From the NCBI RefSeq assembly GCF_019511445.1, contig NZ_JAEUAN010000015.1, positions 1 to 64,000 of the forward strand: DNA of 64,000 bases. Reading direction: 5' to 3'. The notes under the pieces are model-generated. The model was not told the origin of the DNA, made no database searches, and saw nothing but the letters and a program-made list of their open reading frames with translations. The stretch is from Aliirhizobium wenxiniae. Its GTDB lineage: Bacteria > Pseudomonadota > Alphaproteobacteria > Rhizobiales > Rhizobiaceae. Of the stretch, positions 26,228 to 34,795 are shown piece by piece (the first letter of the stretch is position 1; every line of letters begins with the position of its first letter). The position numbers and the translations under genes are program-made.

Positions 26228-27180
26228 TCACATATTCTGATACACCGACCCTTCCGCGCCCTGCGGTGGTACCCAGTTGATGTTCTGGTTGGGGTCCTTG
26301 ATGTCGCAGGTCTTGCAATGCGCGCAGTTCTGCGTGTTGATCACGTAGACCTCCTCGCCGTCCTTCTCGACCCATTCATAAACCCCGGCCGGACAGTAAC
26401 GTGTCGACGGGCCCGCATAAACGTCGTGTTCGGAGCGTTTCTGCAGGTCCATATCCTTCACGTGAAGATGAACCGGCTGGTCTTCCTCATGATTGGTGTT
26501 GGACAGGAACACCGAGGACAGGCGGTCAAACGTCAGCACGCCATCCGGCTTCAGGCAGTCGATCTTTTTATGAAGCTTGGCCGGCTCGAGCGACTGCGCA
26601 TCGGTCTTGCCGTGTTTCAGCGTGCCGAAGAAGGAGAAACCGAATAGCTGGTTGGTCCACATGTCGAGACCGCCGAGGCCAACACCCAGAACCGTGCCGA
26701 GCTTCGACCACAGCGGCTTGACGTTGCGCACCCGCTTCAGATCCTTGCCGATGGCCGTGTCGCGCCACTCGTTTTCGATCTCGACCACTTCGTCATTGGC
26801 GCGGCCGCTCGCGATCGCCTCGGCAAGCTTGTCCGCCGCCAGCATACCAGACAGGACCGCGTTGTGGCTGCCCTTGATGCGCGGCACGTTGACGAGACCG
26901 GCGGAGCAACCGATCAGCGCGCCGCCCGGGAATGTGAGCTTCGGAACCGACTGATAACCGCCCTCGGTAATCGAGCGTGCGCCATAAGAAAGGCGTTTAC
27001 CACCTTCGAAAATCGGGGCGATGGCCGGATGTGTCTTGAACCGCTGGAATTCCTCGAACGGATAGAGGTAGGGGTTCTTGTAATTGAGAAGCACGACGAA
27101 ACCGACCGCCACCTGATTGTCTTCCAGATGATAGAGGAAGGAACCGCCGCCGGTCTTCATGTCGAGCGGCCAGCCGAACG
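26228..27180 (-). pseudogene. 5'-truncated electron transfer flavoprotein-ubiquinone oxidoreductase
   Basis: The C-terminal 316 or so residues of an ETF-QO (full length about 550). It begins abruptly at FGWPLDMKTGGGSFLYHLED and keeps the ubiquinone-binding region and the ferredoxin-like end with cluster cysteines (RYCPAGVYEW and NCAHCKTCDIKDPN). The FAD-binding N-terminus is missing; upstream, to 27418, the frame stays open but is not ETF-QO. The protein would be non-functional. It is a remnant of a gene that is normally chromosomal, cut by recombination. Confidence 0.85.
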
Positions 27181-27590
27181 AGCCCTGCCGAATGACCGAG
27201 CGATGTGACGACTTTTCTCTCAATGAGATCGCGGCAAACAGACGCAAATGAAGGCTTTTCACGATATCGTCAGCTGTTGCAACTCTGCCCGTGGCAAGAG
27301 CATTAATGCATAATGGCGGCGCGGCCCGAACGCCACAACACGACTTCGAAGGGATTGTCGTCACGGTGACTTGGACCGGCGGCTCCATCTTACGCAACAT
27401 CTTTCCACACTGCGCCACCTCGCCTGATCGCCCACGGGCGGCGCGTCGAGATCTAAGAGACTATCTCTCCGAGCTAAGACAATGCGGGCGGGTGTTTACC
27501 TATCCAAACCGCAAGATTCCTAAAAGTAGCTTCAATGCATGTGTCCATGCCAAGAGAAGATTTACAGTCTGCGCAATCTCCACCCGGTTC
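27181..27590. other. Unassigned sequence between ETF-QO remnant and TetR gene
   Basis: The minus strand is open to 27418 in frame with the ETF-QO remnant, but the residues (for example ADDIVKSLHLRLFAAISLRE) match no family I recognise. No start with a ribosome-binding site is seen. Confidence 0.35.
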
Positions 27591-28172
27591 TTATCCAACC
27601 GCCCAGCCATTTCGCAGCATGTCACTCAGGACGGCTCGGCTGGTTCTCCCTACGGTGGTCTGTTCGCTCGCCCATGCTAATGCCATCACGCCGATGAAGA
27701 CGTCCCGACCGGACAGACATGGCCGCGAAAAGCCGTCCCGCTGAGCTGCGTCCAAGAATTTCTCTGTTGTCGCGATCAAGCCGTCACAGGCTGGTTTCAG
27801 CGCCGACGTATCGGTCATCCAAGCCTCCCTCAATGGCTCTGGCAGTCCTTCGAATGCCAACATCCAGTCACCGAGCGCGTCGATCCACTGTTGCAGCTTT
27901 TGGCCGGCGTCGCCATCACTTCTCTCAATTGCGATTCGCCGCGTCGCCAGGCGCTCGTGATGGGGAGCAAGAAGTGCCGCAAGCAACGCGTCCTTGTTTG
28001 GAAAGTTGCGGTACAGGGTCGCTGAGCCAATCCCCGCGTGCTTTGCGAGAGCATCCATCGAAACGTTTACTCCTTCTTCGGCGAAAACGCGGGCAGCGGT
28101 ATCCAGGATATGCGCCCGGTTCGCGACAGCATCTTTGCGAGGCTGTCGAGCATTGTCTGACGCGACCATCAT
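27591..28172 (-). CDS. TetR family transcriptional regulator
   Basis: From ATG 28172 (a second ATG follows) the product has 193 residues. The N-terminal DNA-binding domain is clear: NRAHILDTAARVFAEEGVNV, then MDALAKHAGIGSATLYRNFP with the usual Gly-Leu-Tyr-Phe end. The C-terminal domain (about 60-193) would bind an unknown ligand. It is divergent from the LLM monooxygenase gene at 28305, and two matching dyads lie between them, so it most likely represses that gene and itself. Confidence 0.88.
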   Translation of the reverse strand: MMVASDNARQPRKDAVANRAHILDTAARVFAEEGVNVSMDALAKHAGIGSATLYRNFPNKDALLAALLAPHHERLATRRIAIERSDGDAGQKLQQWIDALGDWMLAFEGLPEPLREAWMTDTSALKPACDGLIATTEKFLDAAQRDGFSRPCLSGRDVFIGVMALAWASEQTTVGRTSRAVLSDMLRNGWAVG

Positions 28173-28199
28173 GAACCTTTCGAACAAGCCTCTTGTTAA

Positions 28200-28245
28200 A
28201 TGGGGATGGTCCCCATATATCCTTTTAGAGCCGGGGAGAGTCCCC
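28200..28245. promoter_or_regulatory. Pair of GGGGA-N3-TCCCC operator dyads
   Basis: ATGGGGA-TGG-TCCCCAT (28200-28216) is a perfect 7-bp dyad; GGGGA-GAG-TCCCC (28233-28245) is a second with the same core. Their centres are 31 bp apart, about three helical turns, so both face the same side of the DNA. They lie between the TetR and monooxygenase genes, the expected place for the TetR operators. Confidence 0.75.
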
Positions 28246-28304
28246 ATTATATGGCTGTTCTGTCGATGGCTGGCAAGACAGGCTAGCGAGATGAGGAGAT
28301 TGAG

Positions 28305-29627
28305 ATGCCCCCGAGACAGATGCTTCTCGCGATGTCGGTCGGTAATGGCTACGGAACCCAACCCGGCGCATGGCGATGGCCGGGCGTTGGTCCCGAGGAT
28401 CTAACAAGCTTTGATGCCATTGTGCGACATGCGCAGACAGCCGAACGCGGCAAGTTTCAATTTTTGTTCATGCCCGATTTTCAGTCGGTGAATGGCGATC
28501 TCGCTTCGGACCCTCAGCAGTTGACCATGGAGCCAATGACGATGGCAGCCGCTATTGCTCGTGGGACCAAGCGCATCGGCATGGTGGCAACCGGCTCGAC
28601 CACATTTACAGAACCCTTCAATCTGGCGCGACAATTCAAGGCGCTCGATTTGATGAGTCATGGGCGTATGGGGTGGAACGTCGTACCAACGAGCAACCCG
28701 GTGATCGCCGCCAACTATGGACGCGAACTGCCACCTCGCATCGAGAAATACGAACGACTGCATGAGGTTGTTCAGATCGTGCAGGCGCTGTGGGGTAGCT
28801 GGGAGCGGGATGCATGGATCCATGATCAGGCATCGGGGCGGTTTACCAATCCGGACAAGATACGCCCGATTAATTTGCGCGGCCGCCACGTCGGGTCCGC
28901 AGGGCCTCTGATCCTGCCCCCGTCCGAGCAAGGGCAACCGGTTATCTTCCAAGCCGGTGGCACTGGTGCTGGCGGAGAGGTCGCCGCTCGCTATGCCAGC
29001 GGGGTAATTGGCGCGGTCTTCTCCATCGAAGAAGCGCGTGCCCAACGCATGGCGCTGCGTGCAGCAGCGGAGCATGCGGGCCGTGATCCTGATGAGATAA
29101 AATTTTTTGCCGGGGTCCAGACCACCCTTGCTTCTGATCGGCGTGCGGCGCTGGACCGGCGCATTAAAATGAGCGGTGACGCTTCAGAGCAACGCGCAGG
29201 CTATCTTGGTCAGATGCTCGGCATCCCACTTGGCTCCGCCGCGCTGGACGAACCACTCGCCCCGGCACAACTAGCCGCAGCGCGCCCATCGCAGCATGAC
29301 CCAAGATCCACCAAGGCGCTCGAGATTGCGAAGGAAGGGTGGACATTACGTGACGTGCTCGCACACGGGGTGATTGATTACCATCCATCCGTCATAGGGG
29401 CACCAACTGAACTCGCCGACCATTTGCAGCAGTGGTTCGAGGCGGAAGCAGCGGACGGCTTCTGGCTAAATCCTGACGTCTATGAGGATGGCCTTCCGCC
29501 AATTGTCGACGAGGTCGTTCCGATGTTGCAGGAACGCGGACTATTCCACCTCGACTACGCAGGAGCCACGTTGCGCGATCATCTCGGCGTCCCTGCTCAA
29601 TATGGCAGAGACGCGCGGCTGGCTTGA
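28305..29627 (+). CDS. LLM class flavin-dependent monooxygenase (NtaA/SnaA/DszA type)
   Basis: A 440-residue luciferase-like monooxygenase. AGGAGA precedes the ATG at 28305. Family marks: MPPRQMLLAMSVGNGYGTQP, MATGSTTFTEPFNLARQFKA-type region with LDLMSHGRMGWNVVPTSNP, and VIFQAGGTGAGGEVAARYAS. Members use reduced FMN from a partner reductase to oxidise nitrilotriacetate, dibenzothiophene sulfone, alkyl sulfides and the like; the substrate here is not readable. The divergent TetR gene and double operator suggest substrate induction. No intact flavin reductase is adjacent. Confidence 0.88.
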   Translation: MPPRQMLLAMSVGNGYGTQPGAWRWPGVGPEDLTSFDAIVRHAQTAERGKFQFLFMPDFQSVNGDLASDPQQLTMEPMTMAAAIARGTKRIGMVATGSTTFTEPFNLARQFKALDLMSHGRMGWNVVPTSNPVIAANYGRELPPRIEKYERLHEVVQIVQALWGSWERDAWIHDQASGRFTNPDKIRPINLRGRHVGSAGPLILPPSEQGQPVIFQAGGTGAGGEVAARYASGVIGAVFSIEEARAQRMALRAAAEHAGRDPDEIKFFAGVQTTLASDRRAALDRRIKMSGDASEQRAGYLGQMLGIPLGSAALDEPLAPAQLAAARPSQHDPRSTKALEIAKEGWTLRDVLAHGVIDYHPSVIGAPTELADHLQQWFEAEAADGFWLNPDVYEDGLPPIVDEVVPMLQERGLFHLDYAGATLRDHLGVPAQYGRDARLA

Positions 29628-29670
29628 GGAAGCAGTTGCAGCTTCGCTCGGCGTTTTGGACAAGCGCCTT

Positions 29671-29940
29671 CTCGCTCATGGGAGCGCCATAGTGAACACG
29701 CTCCAGCAACTCGCTGGCGCGGCGGGGATCGCTATCATGTTTTCGATCATGGGAGCGACCAGTGAGGGCTACATTCATACTGGAGAAGCCATTGGTCCTG
29801 CGATTGCGGAGGGTACCCAGCAGGCTTACCTTGTCGGCTGTTTATTCGTTCTTGTGTCTCTCGTCGCTGCGCTCTTTCTGCCGCGCCGCACCATTCCAGG
29901 CGGTGTTCCGCTTCCTACCGCTGAAAGTAAAAGGTGTTAG
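29671..29940 (+). pseudogene. 3' fragment of an MFS (DHA2-type) efflux transporter
   Basis: The last 90 or so residues of a 14-helix drug transporter: LAHGSAIVNTLQQLAGAAGI, AIMFSIMGATSEGYIHTGEA, then a final membrane helix YLVGCLFVLVSLVAALFLPR. It begins 44 bases after the monooxygenase stop and has no start or N-terminal helices. The reading frame is open further upstream only by overlap with the monooxygenase gene. Confidence 0.75.
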
Positions 29941-30020
29941 GTCCTCCCCATTTTCAAGGAGCCGCTATCTTGAGAAGAATGCCGTGGGATCACATACGTT
30001 AGATACCATCGACTTGGAGG

Positions 30021-30165
30021 TTGATCATCGCGAACATTGGAATTTTGGGTGCCGGCGCGATAGGAAAAACGTTGGTGGAGCGATTGATTGCGAAGGGCCA
30101 CGAGTTGAAGGTAGCAAATTCGCGCGGGCATGAGGCTATCGACCCTACAGTGACTGTGTCAGGCG
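30021..30165 (+). pseudogene. 5' fragment of an F420/NADP-dependent-reductase-like gene
   Basis: About 45 codons encode a Rossmann start, IANIGILGAGAIGKTLVERL, IAKGHELKVANSRG, as in the NADP oxidoreductase (coenzyme F420-dependent-like) family. Homology stops near TVTVSGG and the frame continues as unrelated sequence. TTG 30021 lies right against GGAGG, too close for good initiation. It is a remnant, like the MFS piece before it. Confidence 0.65.
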
Positions 30166-30278
30166 GATGCGCGGTCAGAGCAGCCCCCGCGCCCCTGATC
30201 GCAGATGCAGAAACAGGGACGCGACCCCGTAGCCGGTCTCGACGGCTATGGAAAAAAAACGGCCTGGGAATATACTGG

Positions 30279-31019
30279 CTACAGGTGCATGCCACCATTA
30301 GCCTGGATCATCTGCCCGGTGATCCAATGTCCTGCCGGGGATGCGAGGAATGTGACCACGGGCGCGATATCAATGGCCTTTCCAATACGTCCCAAAGCTG
30401 CTTGCGAAGCGATGGCGTCCAGCACGCCGGGAATATCCCTGACCCCGTCCAGGAAGTCAGTATCGGTCGCACCGGGCAACACCGCGTTTACTGTAATCTG
30501 TCGCTTAGCGAGACCAGCAGCGAGCGACCGCGTGAAACCGTTCACCGCTGTTTTGGACATCGAATAGACAAGGTAGTCAGGATAGGCAGCGATCGACACG
30601 GTGGATGACGTGTTGATTATCGAACCTCCGTCACGCAATTTGGGAAGAAGCGCCTGAGTCAGGAAAAACATTGCTTTGACGTTTGTGTCGAATACAGCGT
30701 CGTATTGATCCCGCGTCGTGCCTGCAAGATCGGCTCCATCCGCCACGCCGGCATTATTGACCAGAATATCCAGAGCGTCGATCTGGCCAACCAGGAGGTC
30801 GATTGCTGCGGCGTCGCGCAAGTTTGCCTGGACGCTTCTCGCACTTCCACCAACTTTCGTTATTTCGGCAACTGTCTTATCCGCAGACGCCTTGTTCCCC
30901 GAATAGTGAACCAAGACCTGGGCGCCAGCTTCCGCAAGTTGGAGGGCGATGGCTTGGCCAATACCACCGGATGCGCCCGTGACTAGAGCGATTTTGCCTT
31001 CAAGTGTCTTATCAGTCAT
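30279..31019 (-). CDS. Short-chain dehydrogenase/reductase
   Basis: A 246-residue classical SDR. Cofactor loop VTGASGGIGQAIALQLAEAG, NNAGVADGADL, Ser in INTSSTVSIAA, catalytic YSMSK, and ATDTDF after the PG turn. FabG-like, substrate unknown. It is transcribed away from the TetR gene at 31588; one copy of the 19-bp motif lies 274 bases upstream of its start and another over the TetR start, so the TetR protein may control it. Confidence 0.85.
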   Translation of the reverse strand: MTDKTLEGKIALVTGASGGIGQAIALQLAEAGAQVLVHYSGNKASADKTVAEITKVGGSARSVQANLRDAAAIDLLVGQIDALDILVNNAGVADGADLAGTTRDQYDAVFDTNVKAMFFLTQALLPKLRDGGSIINTSSTVSIAAYPDYLVYSMSKTAVNGFTRSLAAGLAKRQITVNAVLPGATDTDFLDGVRDIPGVLDAIASQAALGRIGKAIDIAPVVTFLASPAGHWITGQMIQANGGMHL

Positions 31020-31587
31020 CTACTTTTTCCTTGAAATTGAATTGTAATGGCAGCGATATCGAAGCCGAGATGTTAGTCCGGCAATAGAAGAGGGCGACCT
31101 TGATAAGGCCCGCTTGGTCGCGCATGACTTGGCCCGCGATCCAAGCAAGCGAGCGCACGATGATAAGTATTCCTCGCGCCTCTTTCGCATTGTCATGCAG
31201 CGAAAGGAGTATTTCGATCCACAAGAGTCAAATCTACCTTAGCCGGACGACCCTCCTGTCAGTATTCCGGTCGAGACGGTTCGCAAAGTGTTAGTGACCG
31301 TTCCGTACACTTAGTTCACAGTGGCACCTGATGCAAGCCTCTTTGTGACGAAGCTCCCGGGCGCAAGTTCGAAAGCGAGCGAATGCCCGCGGCGGCGCCA
31401 TGCAAGACACTTCCGTTCATCAGAAATCGGCGGGCGAAATGAGCAAGAATTCCAATGTAGCAAATGAGACTGCGGCATCTCGCAGGCAGTGCACGACCAC
31501 AGTGTCGGACGCCTTTGTCAACCGGCAGAAACCAAGGTTCTTGCTGTAGAGCTTGCAATGGACGGGAGAAGAAGCTAGGTGTACGGA
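31020..31587. promoter_or_regulatory. Intergenic control region between SDR and TetR genes
   Basis: No convincing gene. Two copies of the 19-bp motif lie here: AGTGACCGTTCCGTACACT at 31293-31311, and its inverted partner at 31579-31596, which covers the TetR start codon. A minus-strand stretch near 31320-31390 reads LAFELAPGSFVTKRLASG in one frame and may be a gene scrap. Confidence 0.5.
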
Positions 31588-31596
31588 ATGGTCACT
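31579..31596 (-). promoter_or_regulatory. Operator-like motif over the TetR start codon
   Basis: GTGTACGGAATGGTCACT is the reverse complement of the motif at 25913 and 31293. The ATG of the TetR gene lies within it (31588), so bound repressor would block both transcription and access to the start. This is the pattern of an autoregulatory operator. Confidence 0.65.
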
Positions 31597-32256
31597 ATAG
31601 CCTCCCGCCTCCCAAGACTTTCGAAAGAGAGCAGAACCGAAAACATAATAGATGTTGCTGTTCAACTCTATGTCCGCGACGGCTATGGACAGACATCCAT
31701 GTCCAGCATTGCCGCCGCGGTTGGTGGATCTAAAGCCACTCTCTACAAGTACTTTCCTTCACGAGAAGCGTTGTTCGAGACAGCAATGGTTCAATGCTGT
31801 GACGCCCTGTTCGCCGAATTACCGACCCATGTGCCAAGTCGTACCAGCATTTTGGACTACCTCAACCGGGTTGGACAGATAGTCCTCGAAGCCATGCTGA
31901 AACCCCGTGCGCTAGACCTTGCCCGGCTCGTCTTTAGCGAGGGGGCAAGACATCCTGAGATCGCACAGATCTTTTACTCGAAAGGTGTTGAACCCACACA
32001 TGCTCTTATAGCGGATGGGTTAGCTTATTTTCATTCCTTGGGTCAGATTGTCTCACCGGATCCCTTCAAAAGCGCGAGGTATTTTCTCGGGATGCTTCGG
32101 GGGGACGTCCACTTGCGCGCTGTTTGCGGACTCGAACCGTTCCCTGGGAACGCCTCGCTTGTGGAGCATGTAGCCCAAGCCGCTACATTGTTTCTCATTG
32201 GGATGGCGCCTCCAACACAGAGGGACCTCGGAAACCGATCGTGGAAAGCTCGATGA
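31588..32256 (+). CDS. TetR family transcriptional regulator
   Basis: From ATG 31588 the product has 222 residues. DNA-binding domain: NIIDVAVQLYVRDGYGQTSM, then IAAAVGGSKATLYKYFPSRE, an AcrR-like helix-turn-helix. The C-terminal domain includes LDLARLVFSEGARHPEIAQI, typical of the TetR_C group seen in AefR-like regulators of efflux. It is followed after 150 bases by an MFS pump and an aldo/keto reductase on the same strand. Likely targets are itself, the divergent SDR and the pump. Confidence 0.88.
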   Translation: MVTIASRLPRLSKESRTENIIDVAVQLYVRDGYGQTSMSSIAAAVGGSKATLYKYFPSREALFETAMVQCCDALFAELPTHVPSRTSILDYLNRVGQIVLEAMLKPRALDLARLVFSEGARHPEIAQIFYSKGVEPTHALIADGLAYFHSLGQIVSPDPFKSARYFLGMLRGDVHLRAVCGLEPFPGNASLVEHVAQAATLFLIGMAPPTQRDLGNRSWKAR

Positions 32257-32406
32257 TATCGGTATTCGCGGGCCGACACTCGTCTCACACTCCTGATTGC
32301 TTGCGTCCACTTTTGTCTCTGGAGTTTGCGACACATTGGATCTGCCACAACAACAATCGGCCCACGCAAGATAGCGGCAGACGACGCGTTCCATGAGAGG
32401 GCGCCA

Positions 32407-33684
32407 ATGCCGCACCCATGGAACAATGGAAATCCTTATATTGACGCAAGTGAGTCAGGCGCGTACGTGGGAAACAAGATTGCTACCTGGGAATTCGTCA
32501 CCTTGGCTGCCGCCGTTATGGCGCTAAACGCGTTGGCGGTGAACATCGTGGTCCCGGGCCTTGGACAGATGGGAACTGATCTCGGCGTGGTGAATCCCAA
32601 TCACCGGCAGTTCGTGATTACCTCTTATATGGTAGGAATGGCGCTTGCGCTCTTGCCTTATGGCCCCGCATCCGATCGCTTCGGGCGTCGCAAGCCATTG
32701 CTGTTTGGTCTGGGAATATTTGTCCTTGCTTCAGTAGCCGTACTGTTTACGAGAAGTTTCGAACTGCTTCTCTGCCTGCGCTTCCTTCAGGGAATAGGTG
32801 CCGCTGCAATCCGCGTCATCACTGTCGCCATGATTAGAGACAAGTTCAGCGGTCGGGCAATGGCCGAAACCATGTCGCTGGTCATATCCGTCTTCATGGC
32901 CGCGCCGGTGTTCGCGCCACTGCTCGGGCAAGCGGCGCTGCTCGTCGGTGACTGGCGCACTATCTTTCTCATCATCGGCCTGGGCGGAGGGATTGTCGCA
33001 ACATGGCTAGCGCTGCGCATGCCGGAGACCCAGCACCCCGCAGATGTGAGGGCCTTTACGCTACGCTCAATCAGCGGCGGACTAGCCGTCGTGATCAAAA
33101 ACCGGGTTGCCTTTTGCTACATCGTCGCCTCCGCGCTGATGTTCGGTTCCCTCTATGGATATATTAACTCGGCTCAACAGATATTTGTCGATACGTTCGG
33201 TGTCGGGCCGTTGTTTCCGACCCTGTTCGCGTCTGTGGCTGCAGCGATGGCGGTCACGTCGTTCCTTAATTCCTACCTCGTCAGGCGCTTTGGCATCCGT
33301 CGCTTGTCGCACGGCGCGCTTGTCACTTTCATCGCGGTGTCGTCAGTCTGGTGGTCGCTGACGCTTATGGGACCCATTCATCTGTGCGTCTTTCTGTCTT
33401 TGATGACGTTAGCAATGATGGCGTCTGGGATGATCTTTGCCAATTTCAACGCGCTCGTGATGGAACCCCTTGGCCACGTCGCCGGCGCTGGGGCGGCCGT
33501 CCAAGGCTTTGTGCAAACTTTGGGGGGCGCCCTGATCGGCACGGTGATCGGACAAAGTTTCAACGGATCAACCGGGCCGCTTGCCGGTGGCTTCCTCGGC
33601 TTCGGCCTGTGTTCCTTGCTTTGCGTACTGCTGGCGGAACAAGGCCGTCTTTTCCAGCATAGCCCACCCCAGGGCCATCATTAA
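32407..33684 (+). CDS. MFS multidrug-type transporter (Bcr/CflA-like)
   Basis: Start at ATG 32407 (GAGAGG upstream) gives 425 residues with twelve predicted membrane helices. Signatures: after helix 2 LPYGPASDRFGRRKPLLFGL (motif A), then RFLQGIGAAAIRVITVAMIR (the DHA1 motif). The cytoplasmic N-terminus is about 25 residues. It is an inner-membrane proton antiporter of the drug-efflux type; the cargo is unknown. It sits behind a TetR regulator, as such pumps often do. Confidence 0.88.
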   Translation: MPHPWNNGNPYIDASESGAYVGNKIATWEFVTLAAAVMALNALAVNIVVPGLGQMGTDLGVVNPNHRQFVITSYMVGMALALLPYGPASDRFGRRKPLLFGLGIFVLASVAVLFTRSFELLLCLRFLQGIGAAAIRVITVAMIRDKFSGRAMAETMSLVISVFMAAPVFAPLLGQAALLVGDWRTIFLIIGLGGGIVATWLALRMPETQHPADVRAFTLRSISGGLAVVIKNRVAFCYIVASALMFGSLYGYINSAQQIFVDTFGVGPLFPTLFASVAAAMAVTSFLNSYLVRRFGIRRLSHGALVTFIAVSSVWWSLTLMGPIHLCVFLSLMTLAMMASGMIFANFNALVMEPLGHVAGAGAAVQGFVQTLGGALIGTVIGQSFNGSTGPLAGGFLGFGLCSLLCVLLAEQGRLFQHSPPQGHH

Positions 33685-33770
33685 ATCGCCCAAACCCTGC
33701 CCAAGAAACAAATGTGCCTGGCGAAATCAGGCGCTGTTGAAGCAGCGGCAGTACCGAACTGGAGAACGAG

Positions 33771-34724
33771 ATGAACAAGCGTCAGCTTGAACAGACGAAC
33801 CTTTCGATAGCCCCTCTTGTGCTAGGCAGCAATGTTTTCGGCTGGACCATTGATGAGCAAGCCAGCTTCGCCGTCCTCGACTCCTTTATCGAGTACGGTT
33901 TCAATGCGATTGATACGGCGGACGTGTACTCGGCATGGATACCCGGTAACTGCGGCGGCGAGGCTGAGACGATTATCGGTCGCTGGTTAAAAGCACGGCC
34001 TGGTGTCCGTGACAAAGTCGTCATTTTTACGAAAGTGGGCGGCGATCTTGGCCGACCGGGAGAGACGGGACTTTCGGAACGCTGGATCAATAAGGGGGTG
34101 GAGGCGTCGCTTTCGCGCCTCGGGGTTGAAGCAATCGACTTGTTATTCTCCCACATACCCGATGCTGGTACGCCCTATGAAGAGACTCTCGCGGCCTACG
34201 CCGGGCTCCTCAAAGCCGGCAAGATCCGCGCTATCGGGGCATCAAATCATGACGCTGTCCAATTAGAAGAAGCGCTGACCGTTGCCGACCGAACCGGCTT
34301 GCCGCGCTATCAGGTCCTTCAGCCAGAATACAATCTGTACGATCGTGCTTCTTTTGAGGGGCCATTGAGGAATCTGAGCGTCGCCCAAGGACTCGGCGTC
34401 GTTACTTATTTCAGCCTCGCCTCAGGCTTCTTAACGGGCAAGTATCGTCAGGAGGCAGACCTTGATGGGACCGCCCGCAGTGGGATGGTCGGCAAGTACC
34501 TTAACGCCAAGGGCAAAGCGATTCTCCAGGGATTGGACGAAGTAGCGGATGCACACCGAGCCAAGCCCGTTGAGGTGGCATTAGCCTGGCTTATGGCTCG
34601 CCAGGGTGTCACGGCACCAATCGCGAGCGCAACGTCTCCATCCCACGTCAAGAGCTTCGCCAGCGCGGTGGACCTGCATCTTTCGGACGACGAGACCATA
34701 CTTCTTGAAAAGGCTGGTGGTTAA
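33771..34724 (+). CDS. Aldo/keto reductase
   Basis: A 317-residue TIM-barrel oxidoreductase. Catalytic tetrad visible: Asp and Tyr in AIDTADVYSAW (about 45-52), Lys in VVIFTKVGGD (about 85), His in LLFSHIPDAG (about 125). IRAIGASNHDA and GVTAPIASATSPSHV fit the NADPH end. GGAGAACGAG precedes the ATG. It reduces aldehydes or ketones and lies 86 bases after the MFS gene; a joint carbonyl-stress or xenobiotic role is an inference. Confidence 0.88.
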   Translation: MNKRQLEQTNLSIAPLVLGSNVFGWTIDEQASFAVLDSFIEYGFNAIDTADVYSAWIPGNCGGEAETIIGRWLKARPGVRDKVVIFTKVGGDLGRPGETGLSERWINKGVEASLSRLGVEAIDLLFSHIPDAGTPYEETLAAYAGLLKAGKIRAIGASNHDAVQLEEALTVADRTGLPRYQVLQPEYNLYDRASFEGPLRNLSVAQGLGVVTYFSLASGFLTGKYRQEADLDGTARSGMVGKYLNAKGKAILQGLDEVADAHRAKPVEVALAWLMARQGVTAPIASATSPSHVKSFASAVDLHLSDDETILLEKAGG

Positions 34725-34795
34725 AGCTCTGAAGCACTGGGGATTGAGTGTGAATGGAAACATAAGAGCATTACCTCGACCTTCCCTGGCATTGA

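Noticed and set aside
31312..31400. Minus-strand scrap reading LAFELAPGSFVTKRLASG
   Set aside because: Faintly like the C-terminus of TruD pseudouridine synthases, but too short and in disturbed sequence to call.
25913..31596. The outer inverted 19-bp motifs as ends of one mobile element
   Set aside because: A third copy lies inside at 31293, one copy overlaps a TetR start, and no target duplication is seen; operators are the simpler reading.
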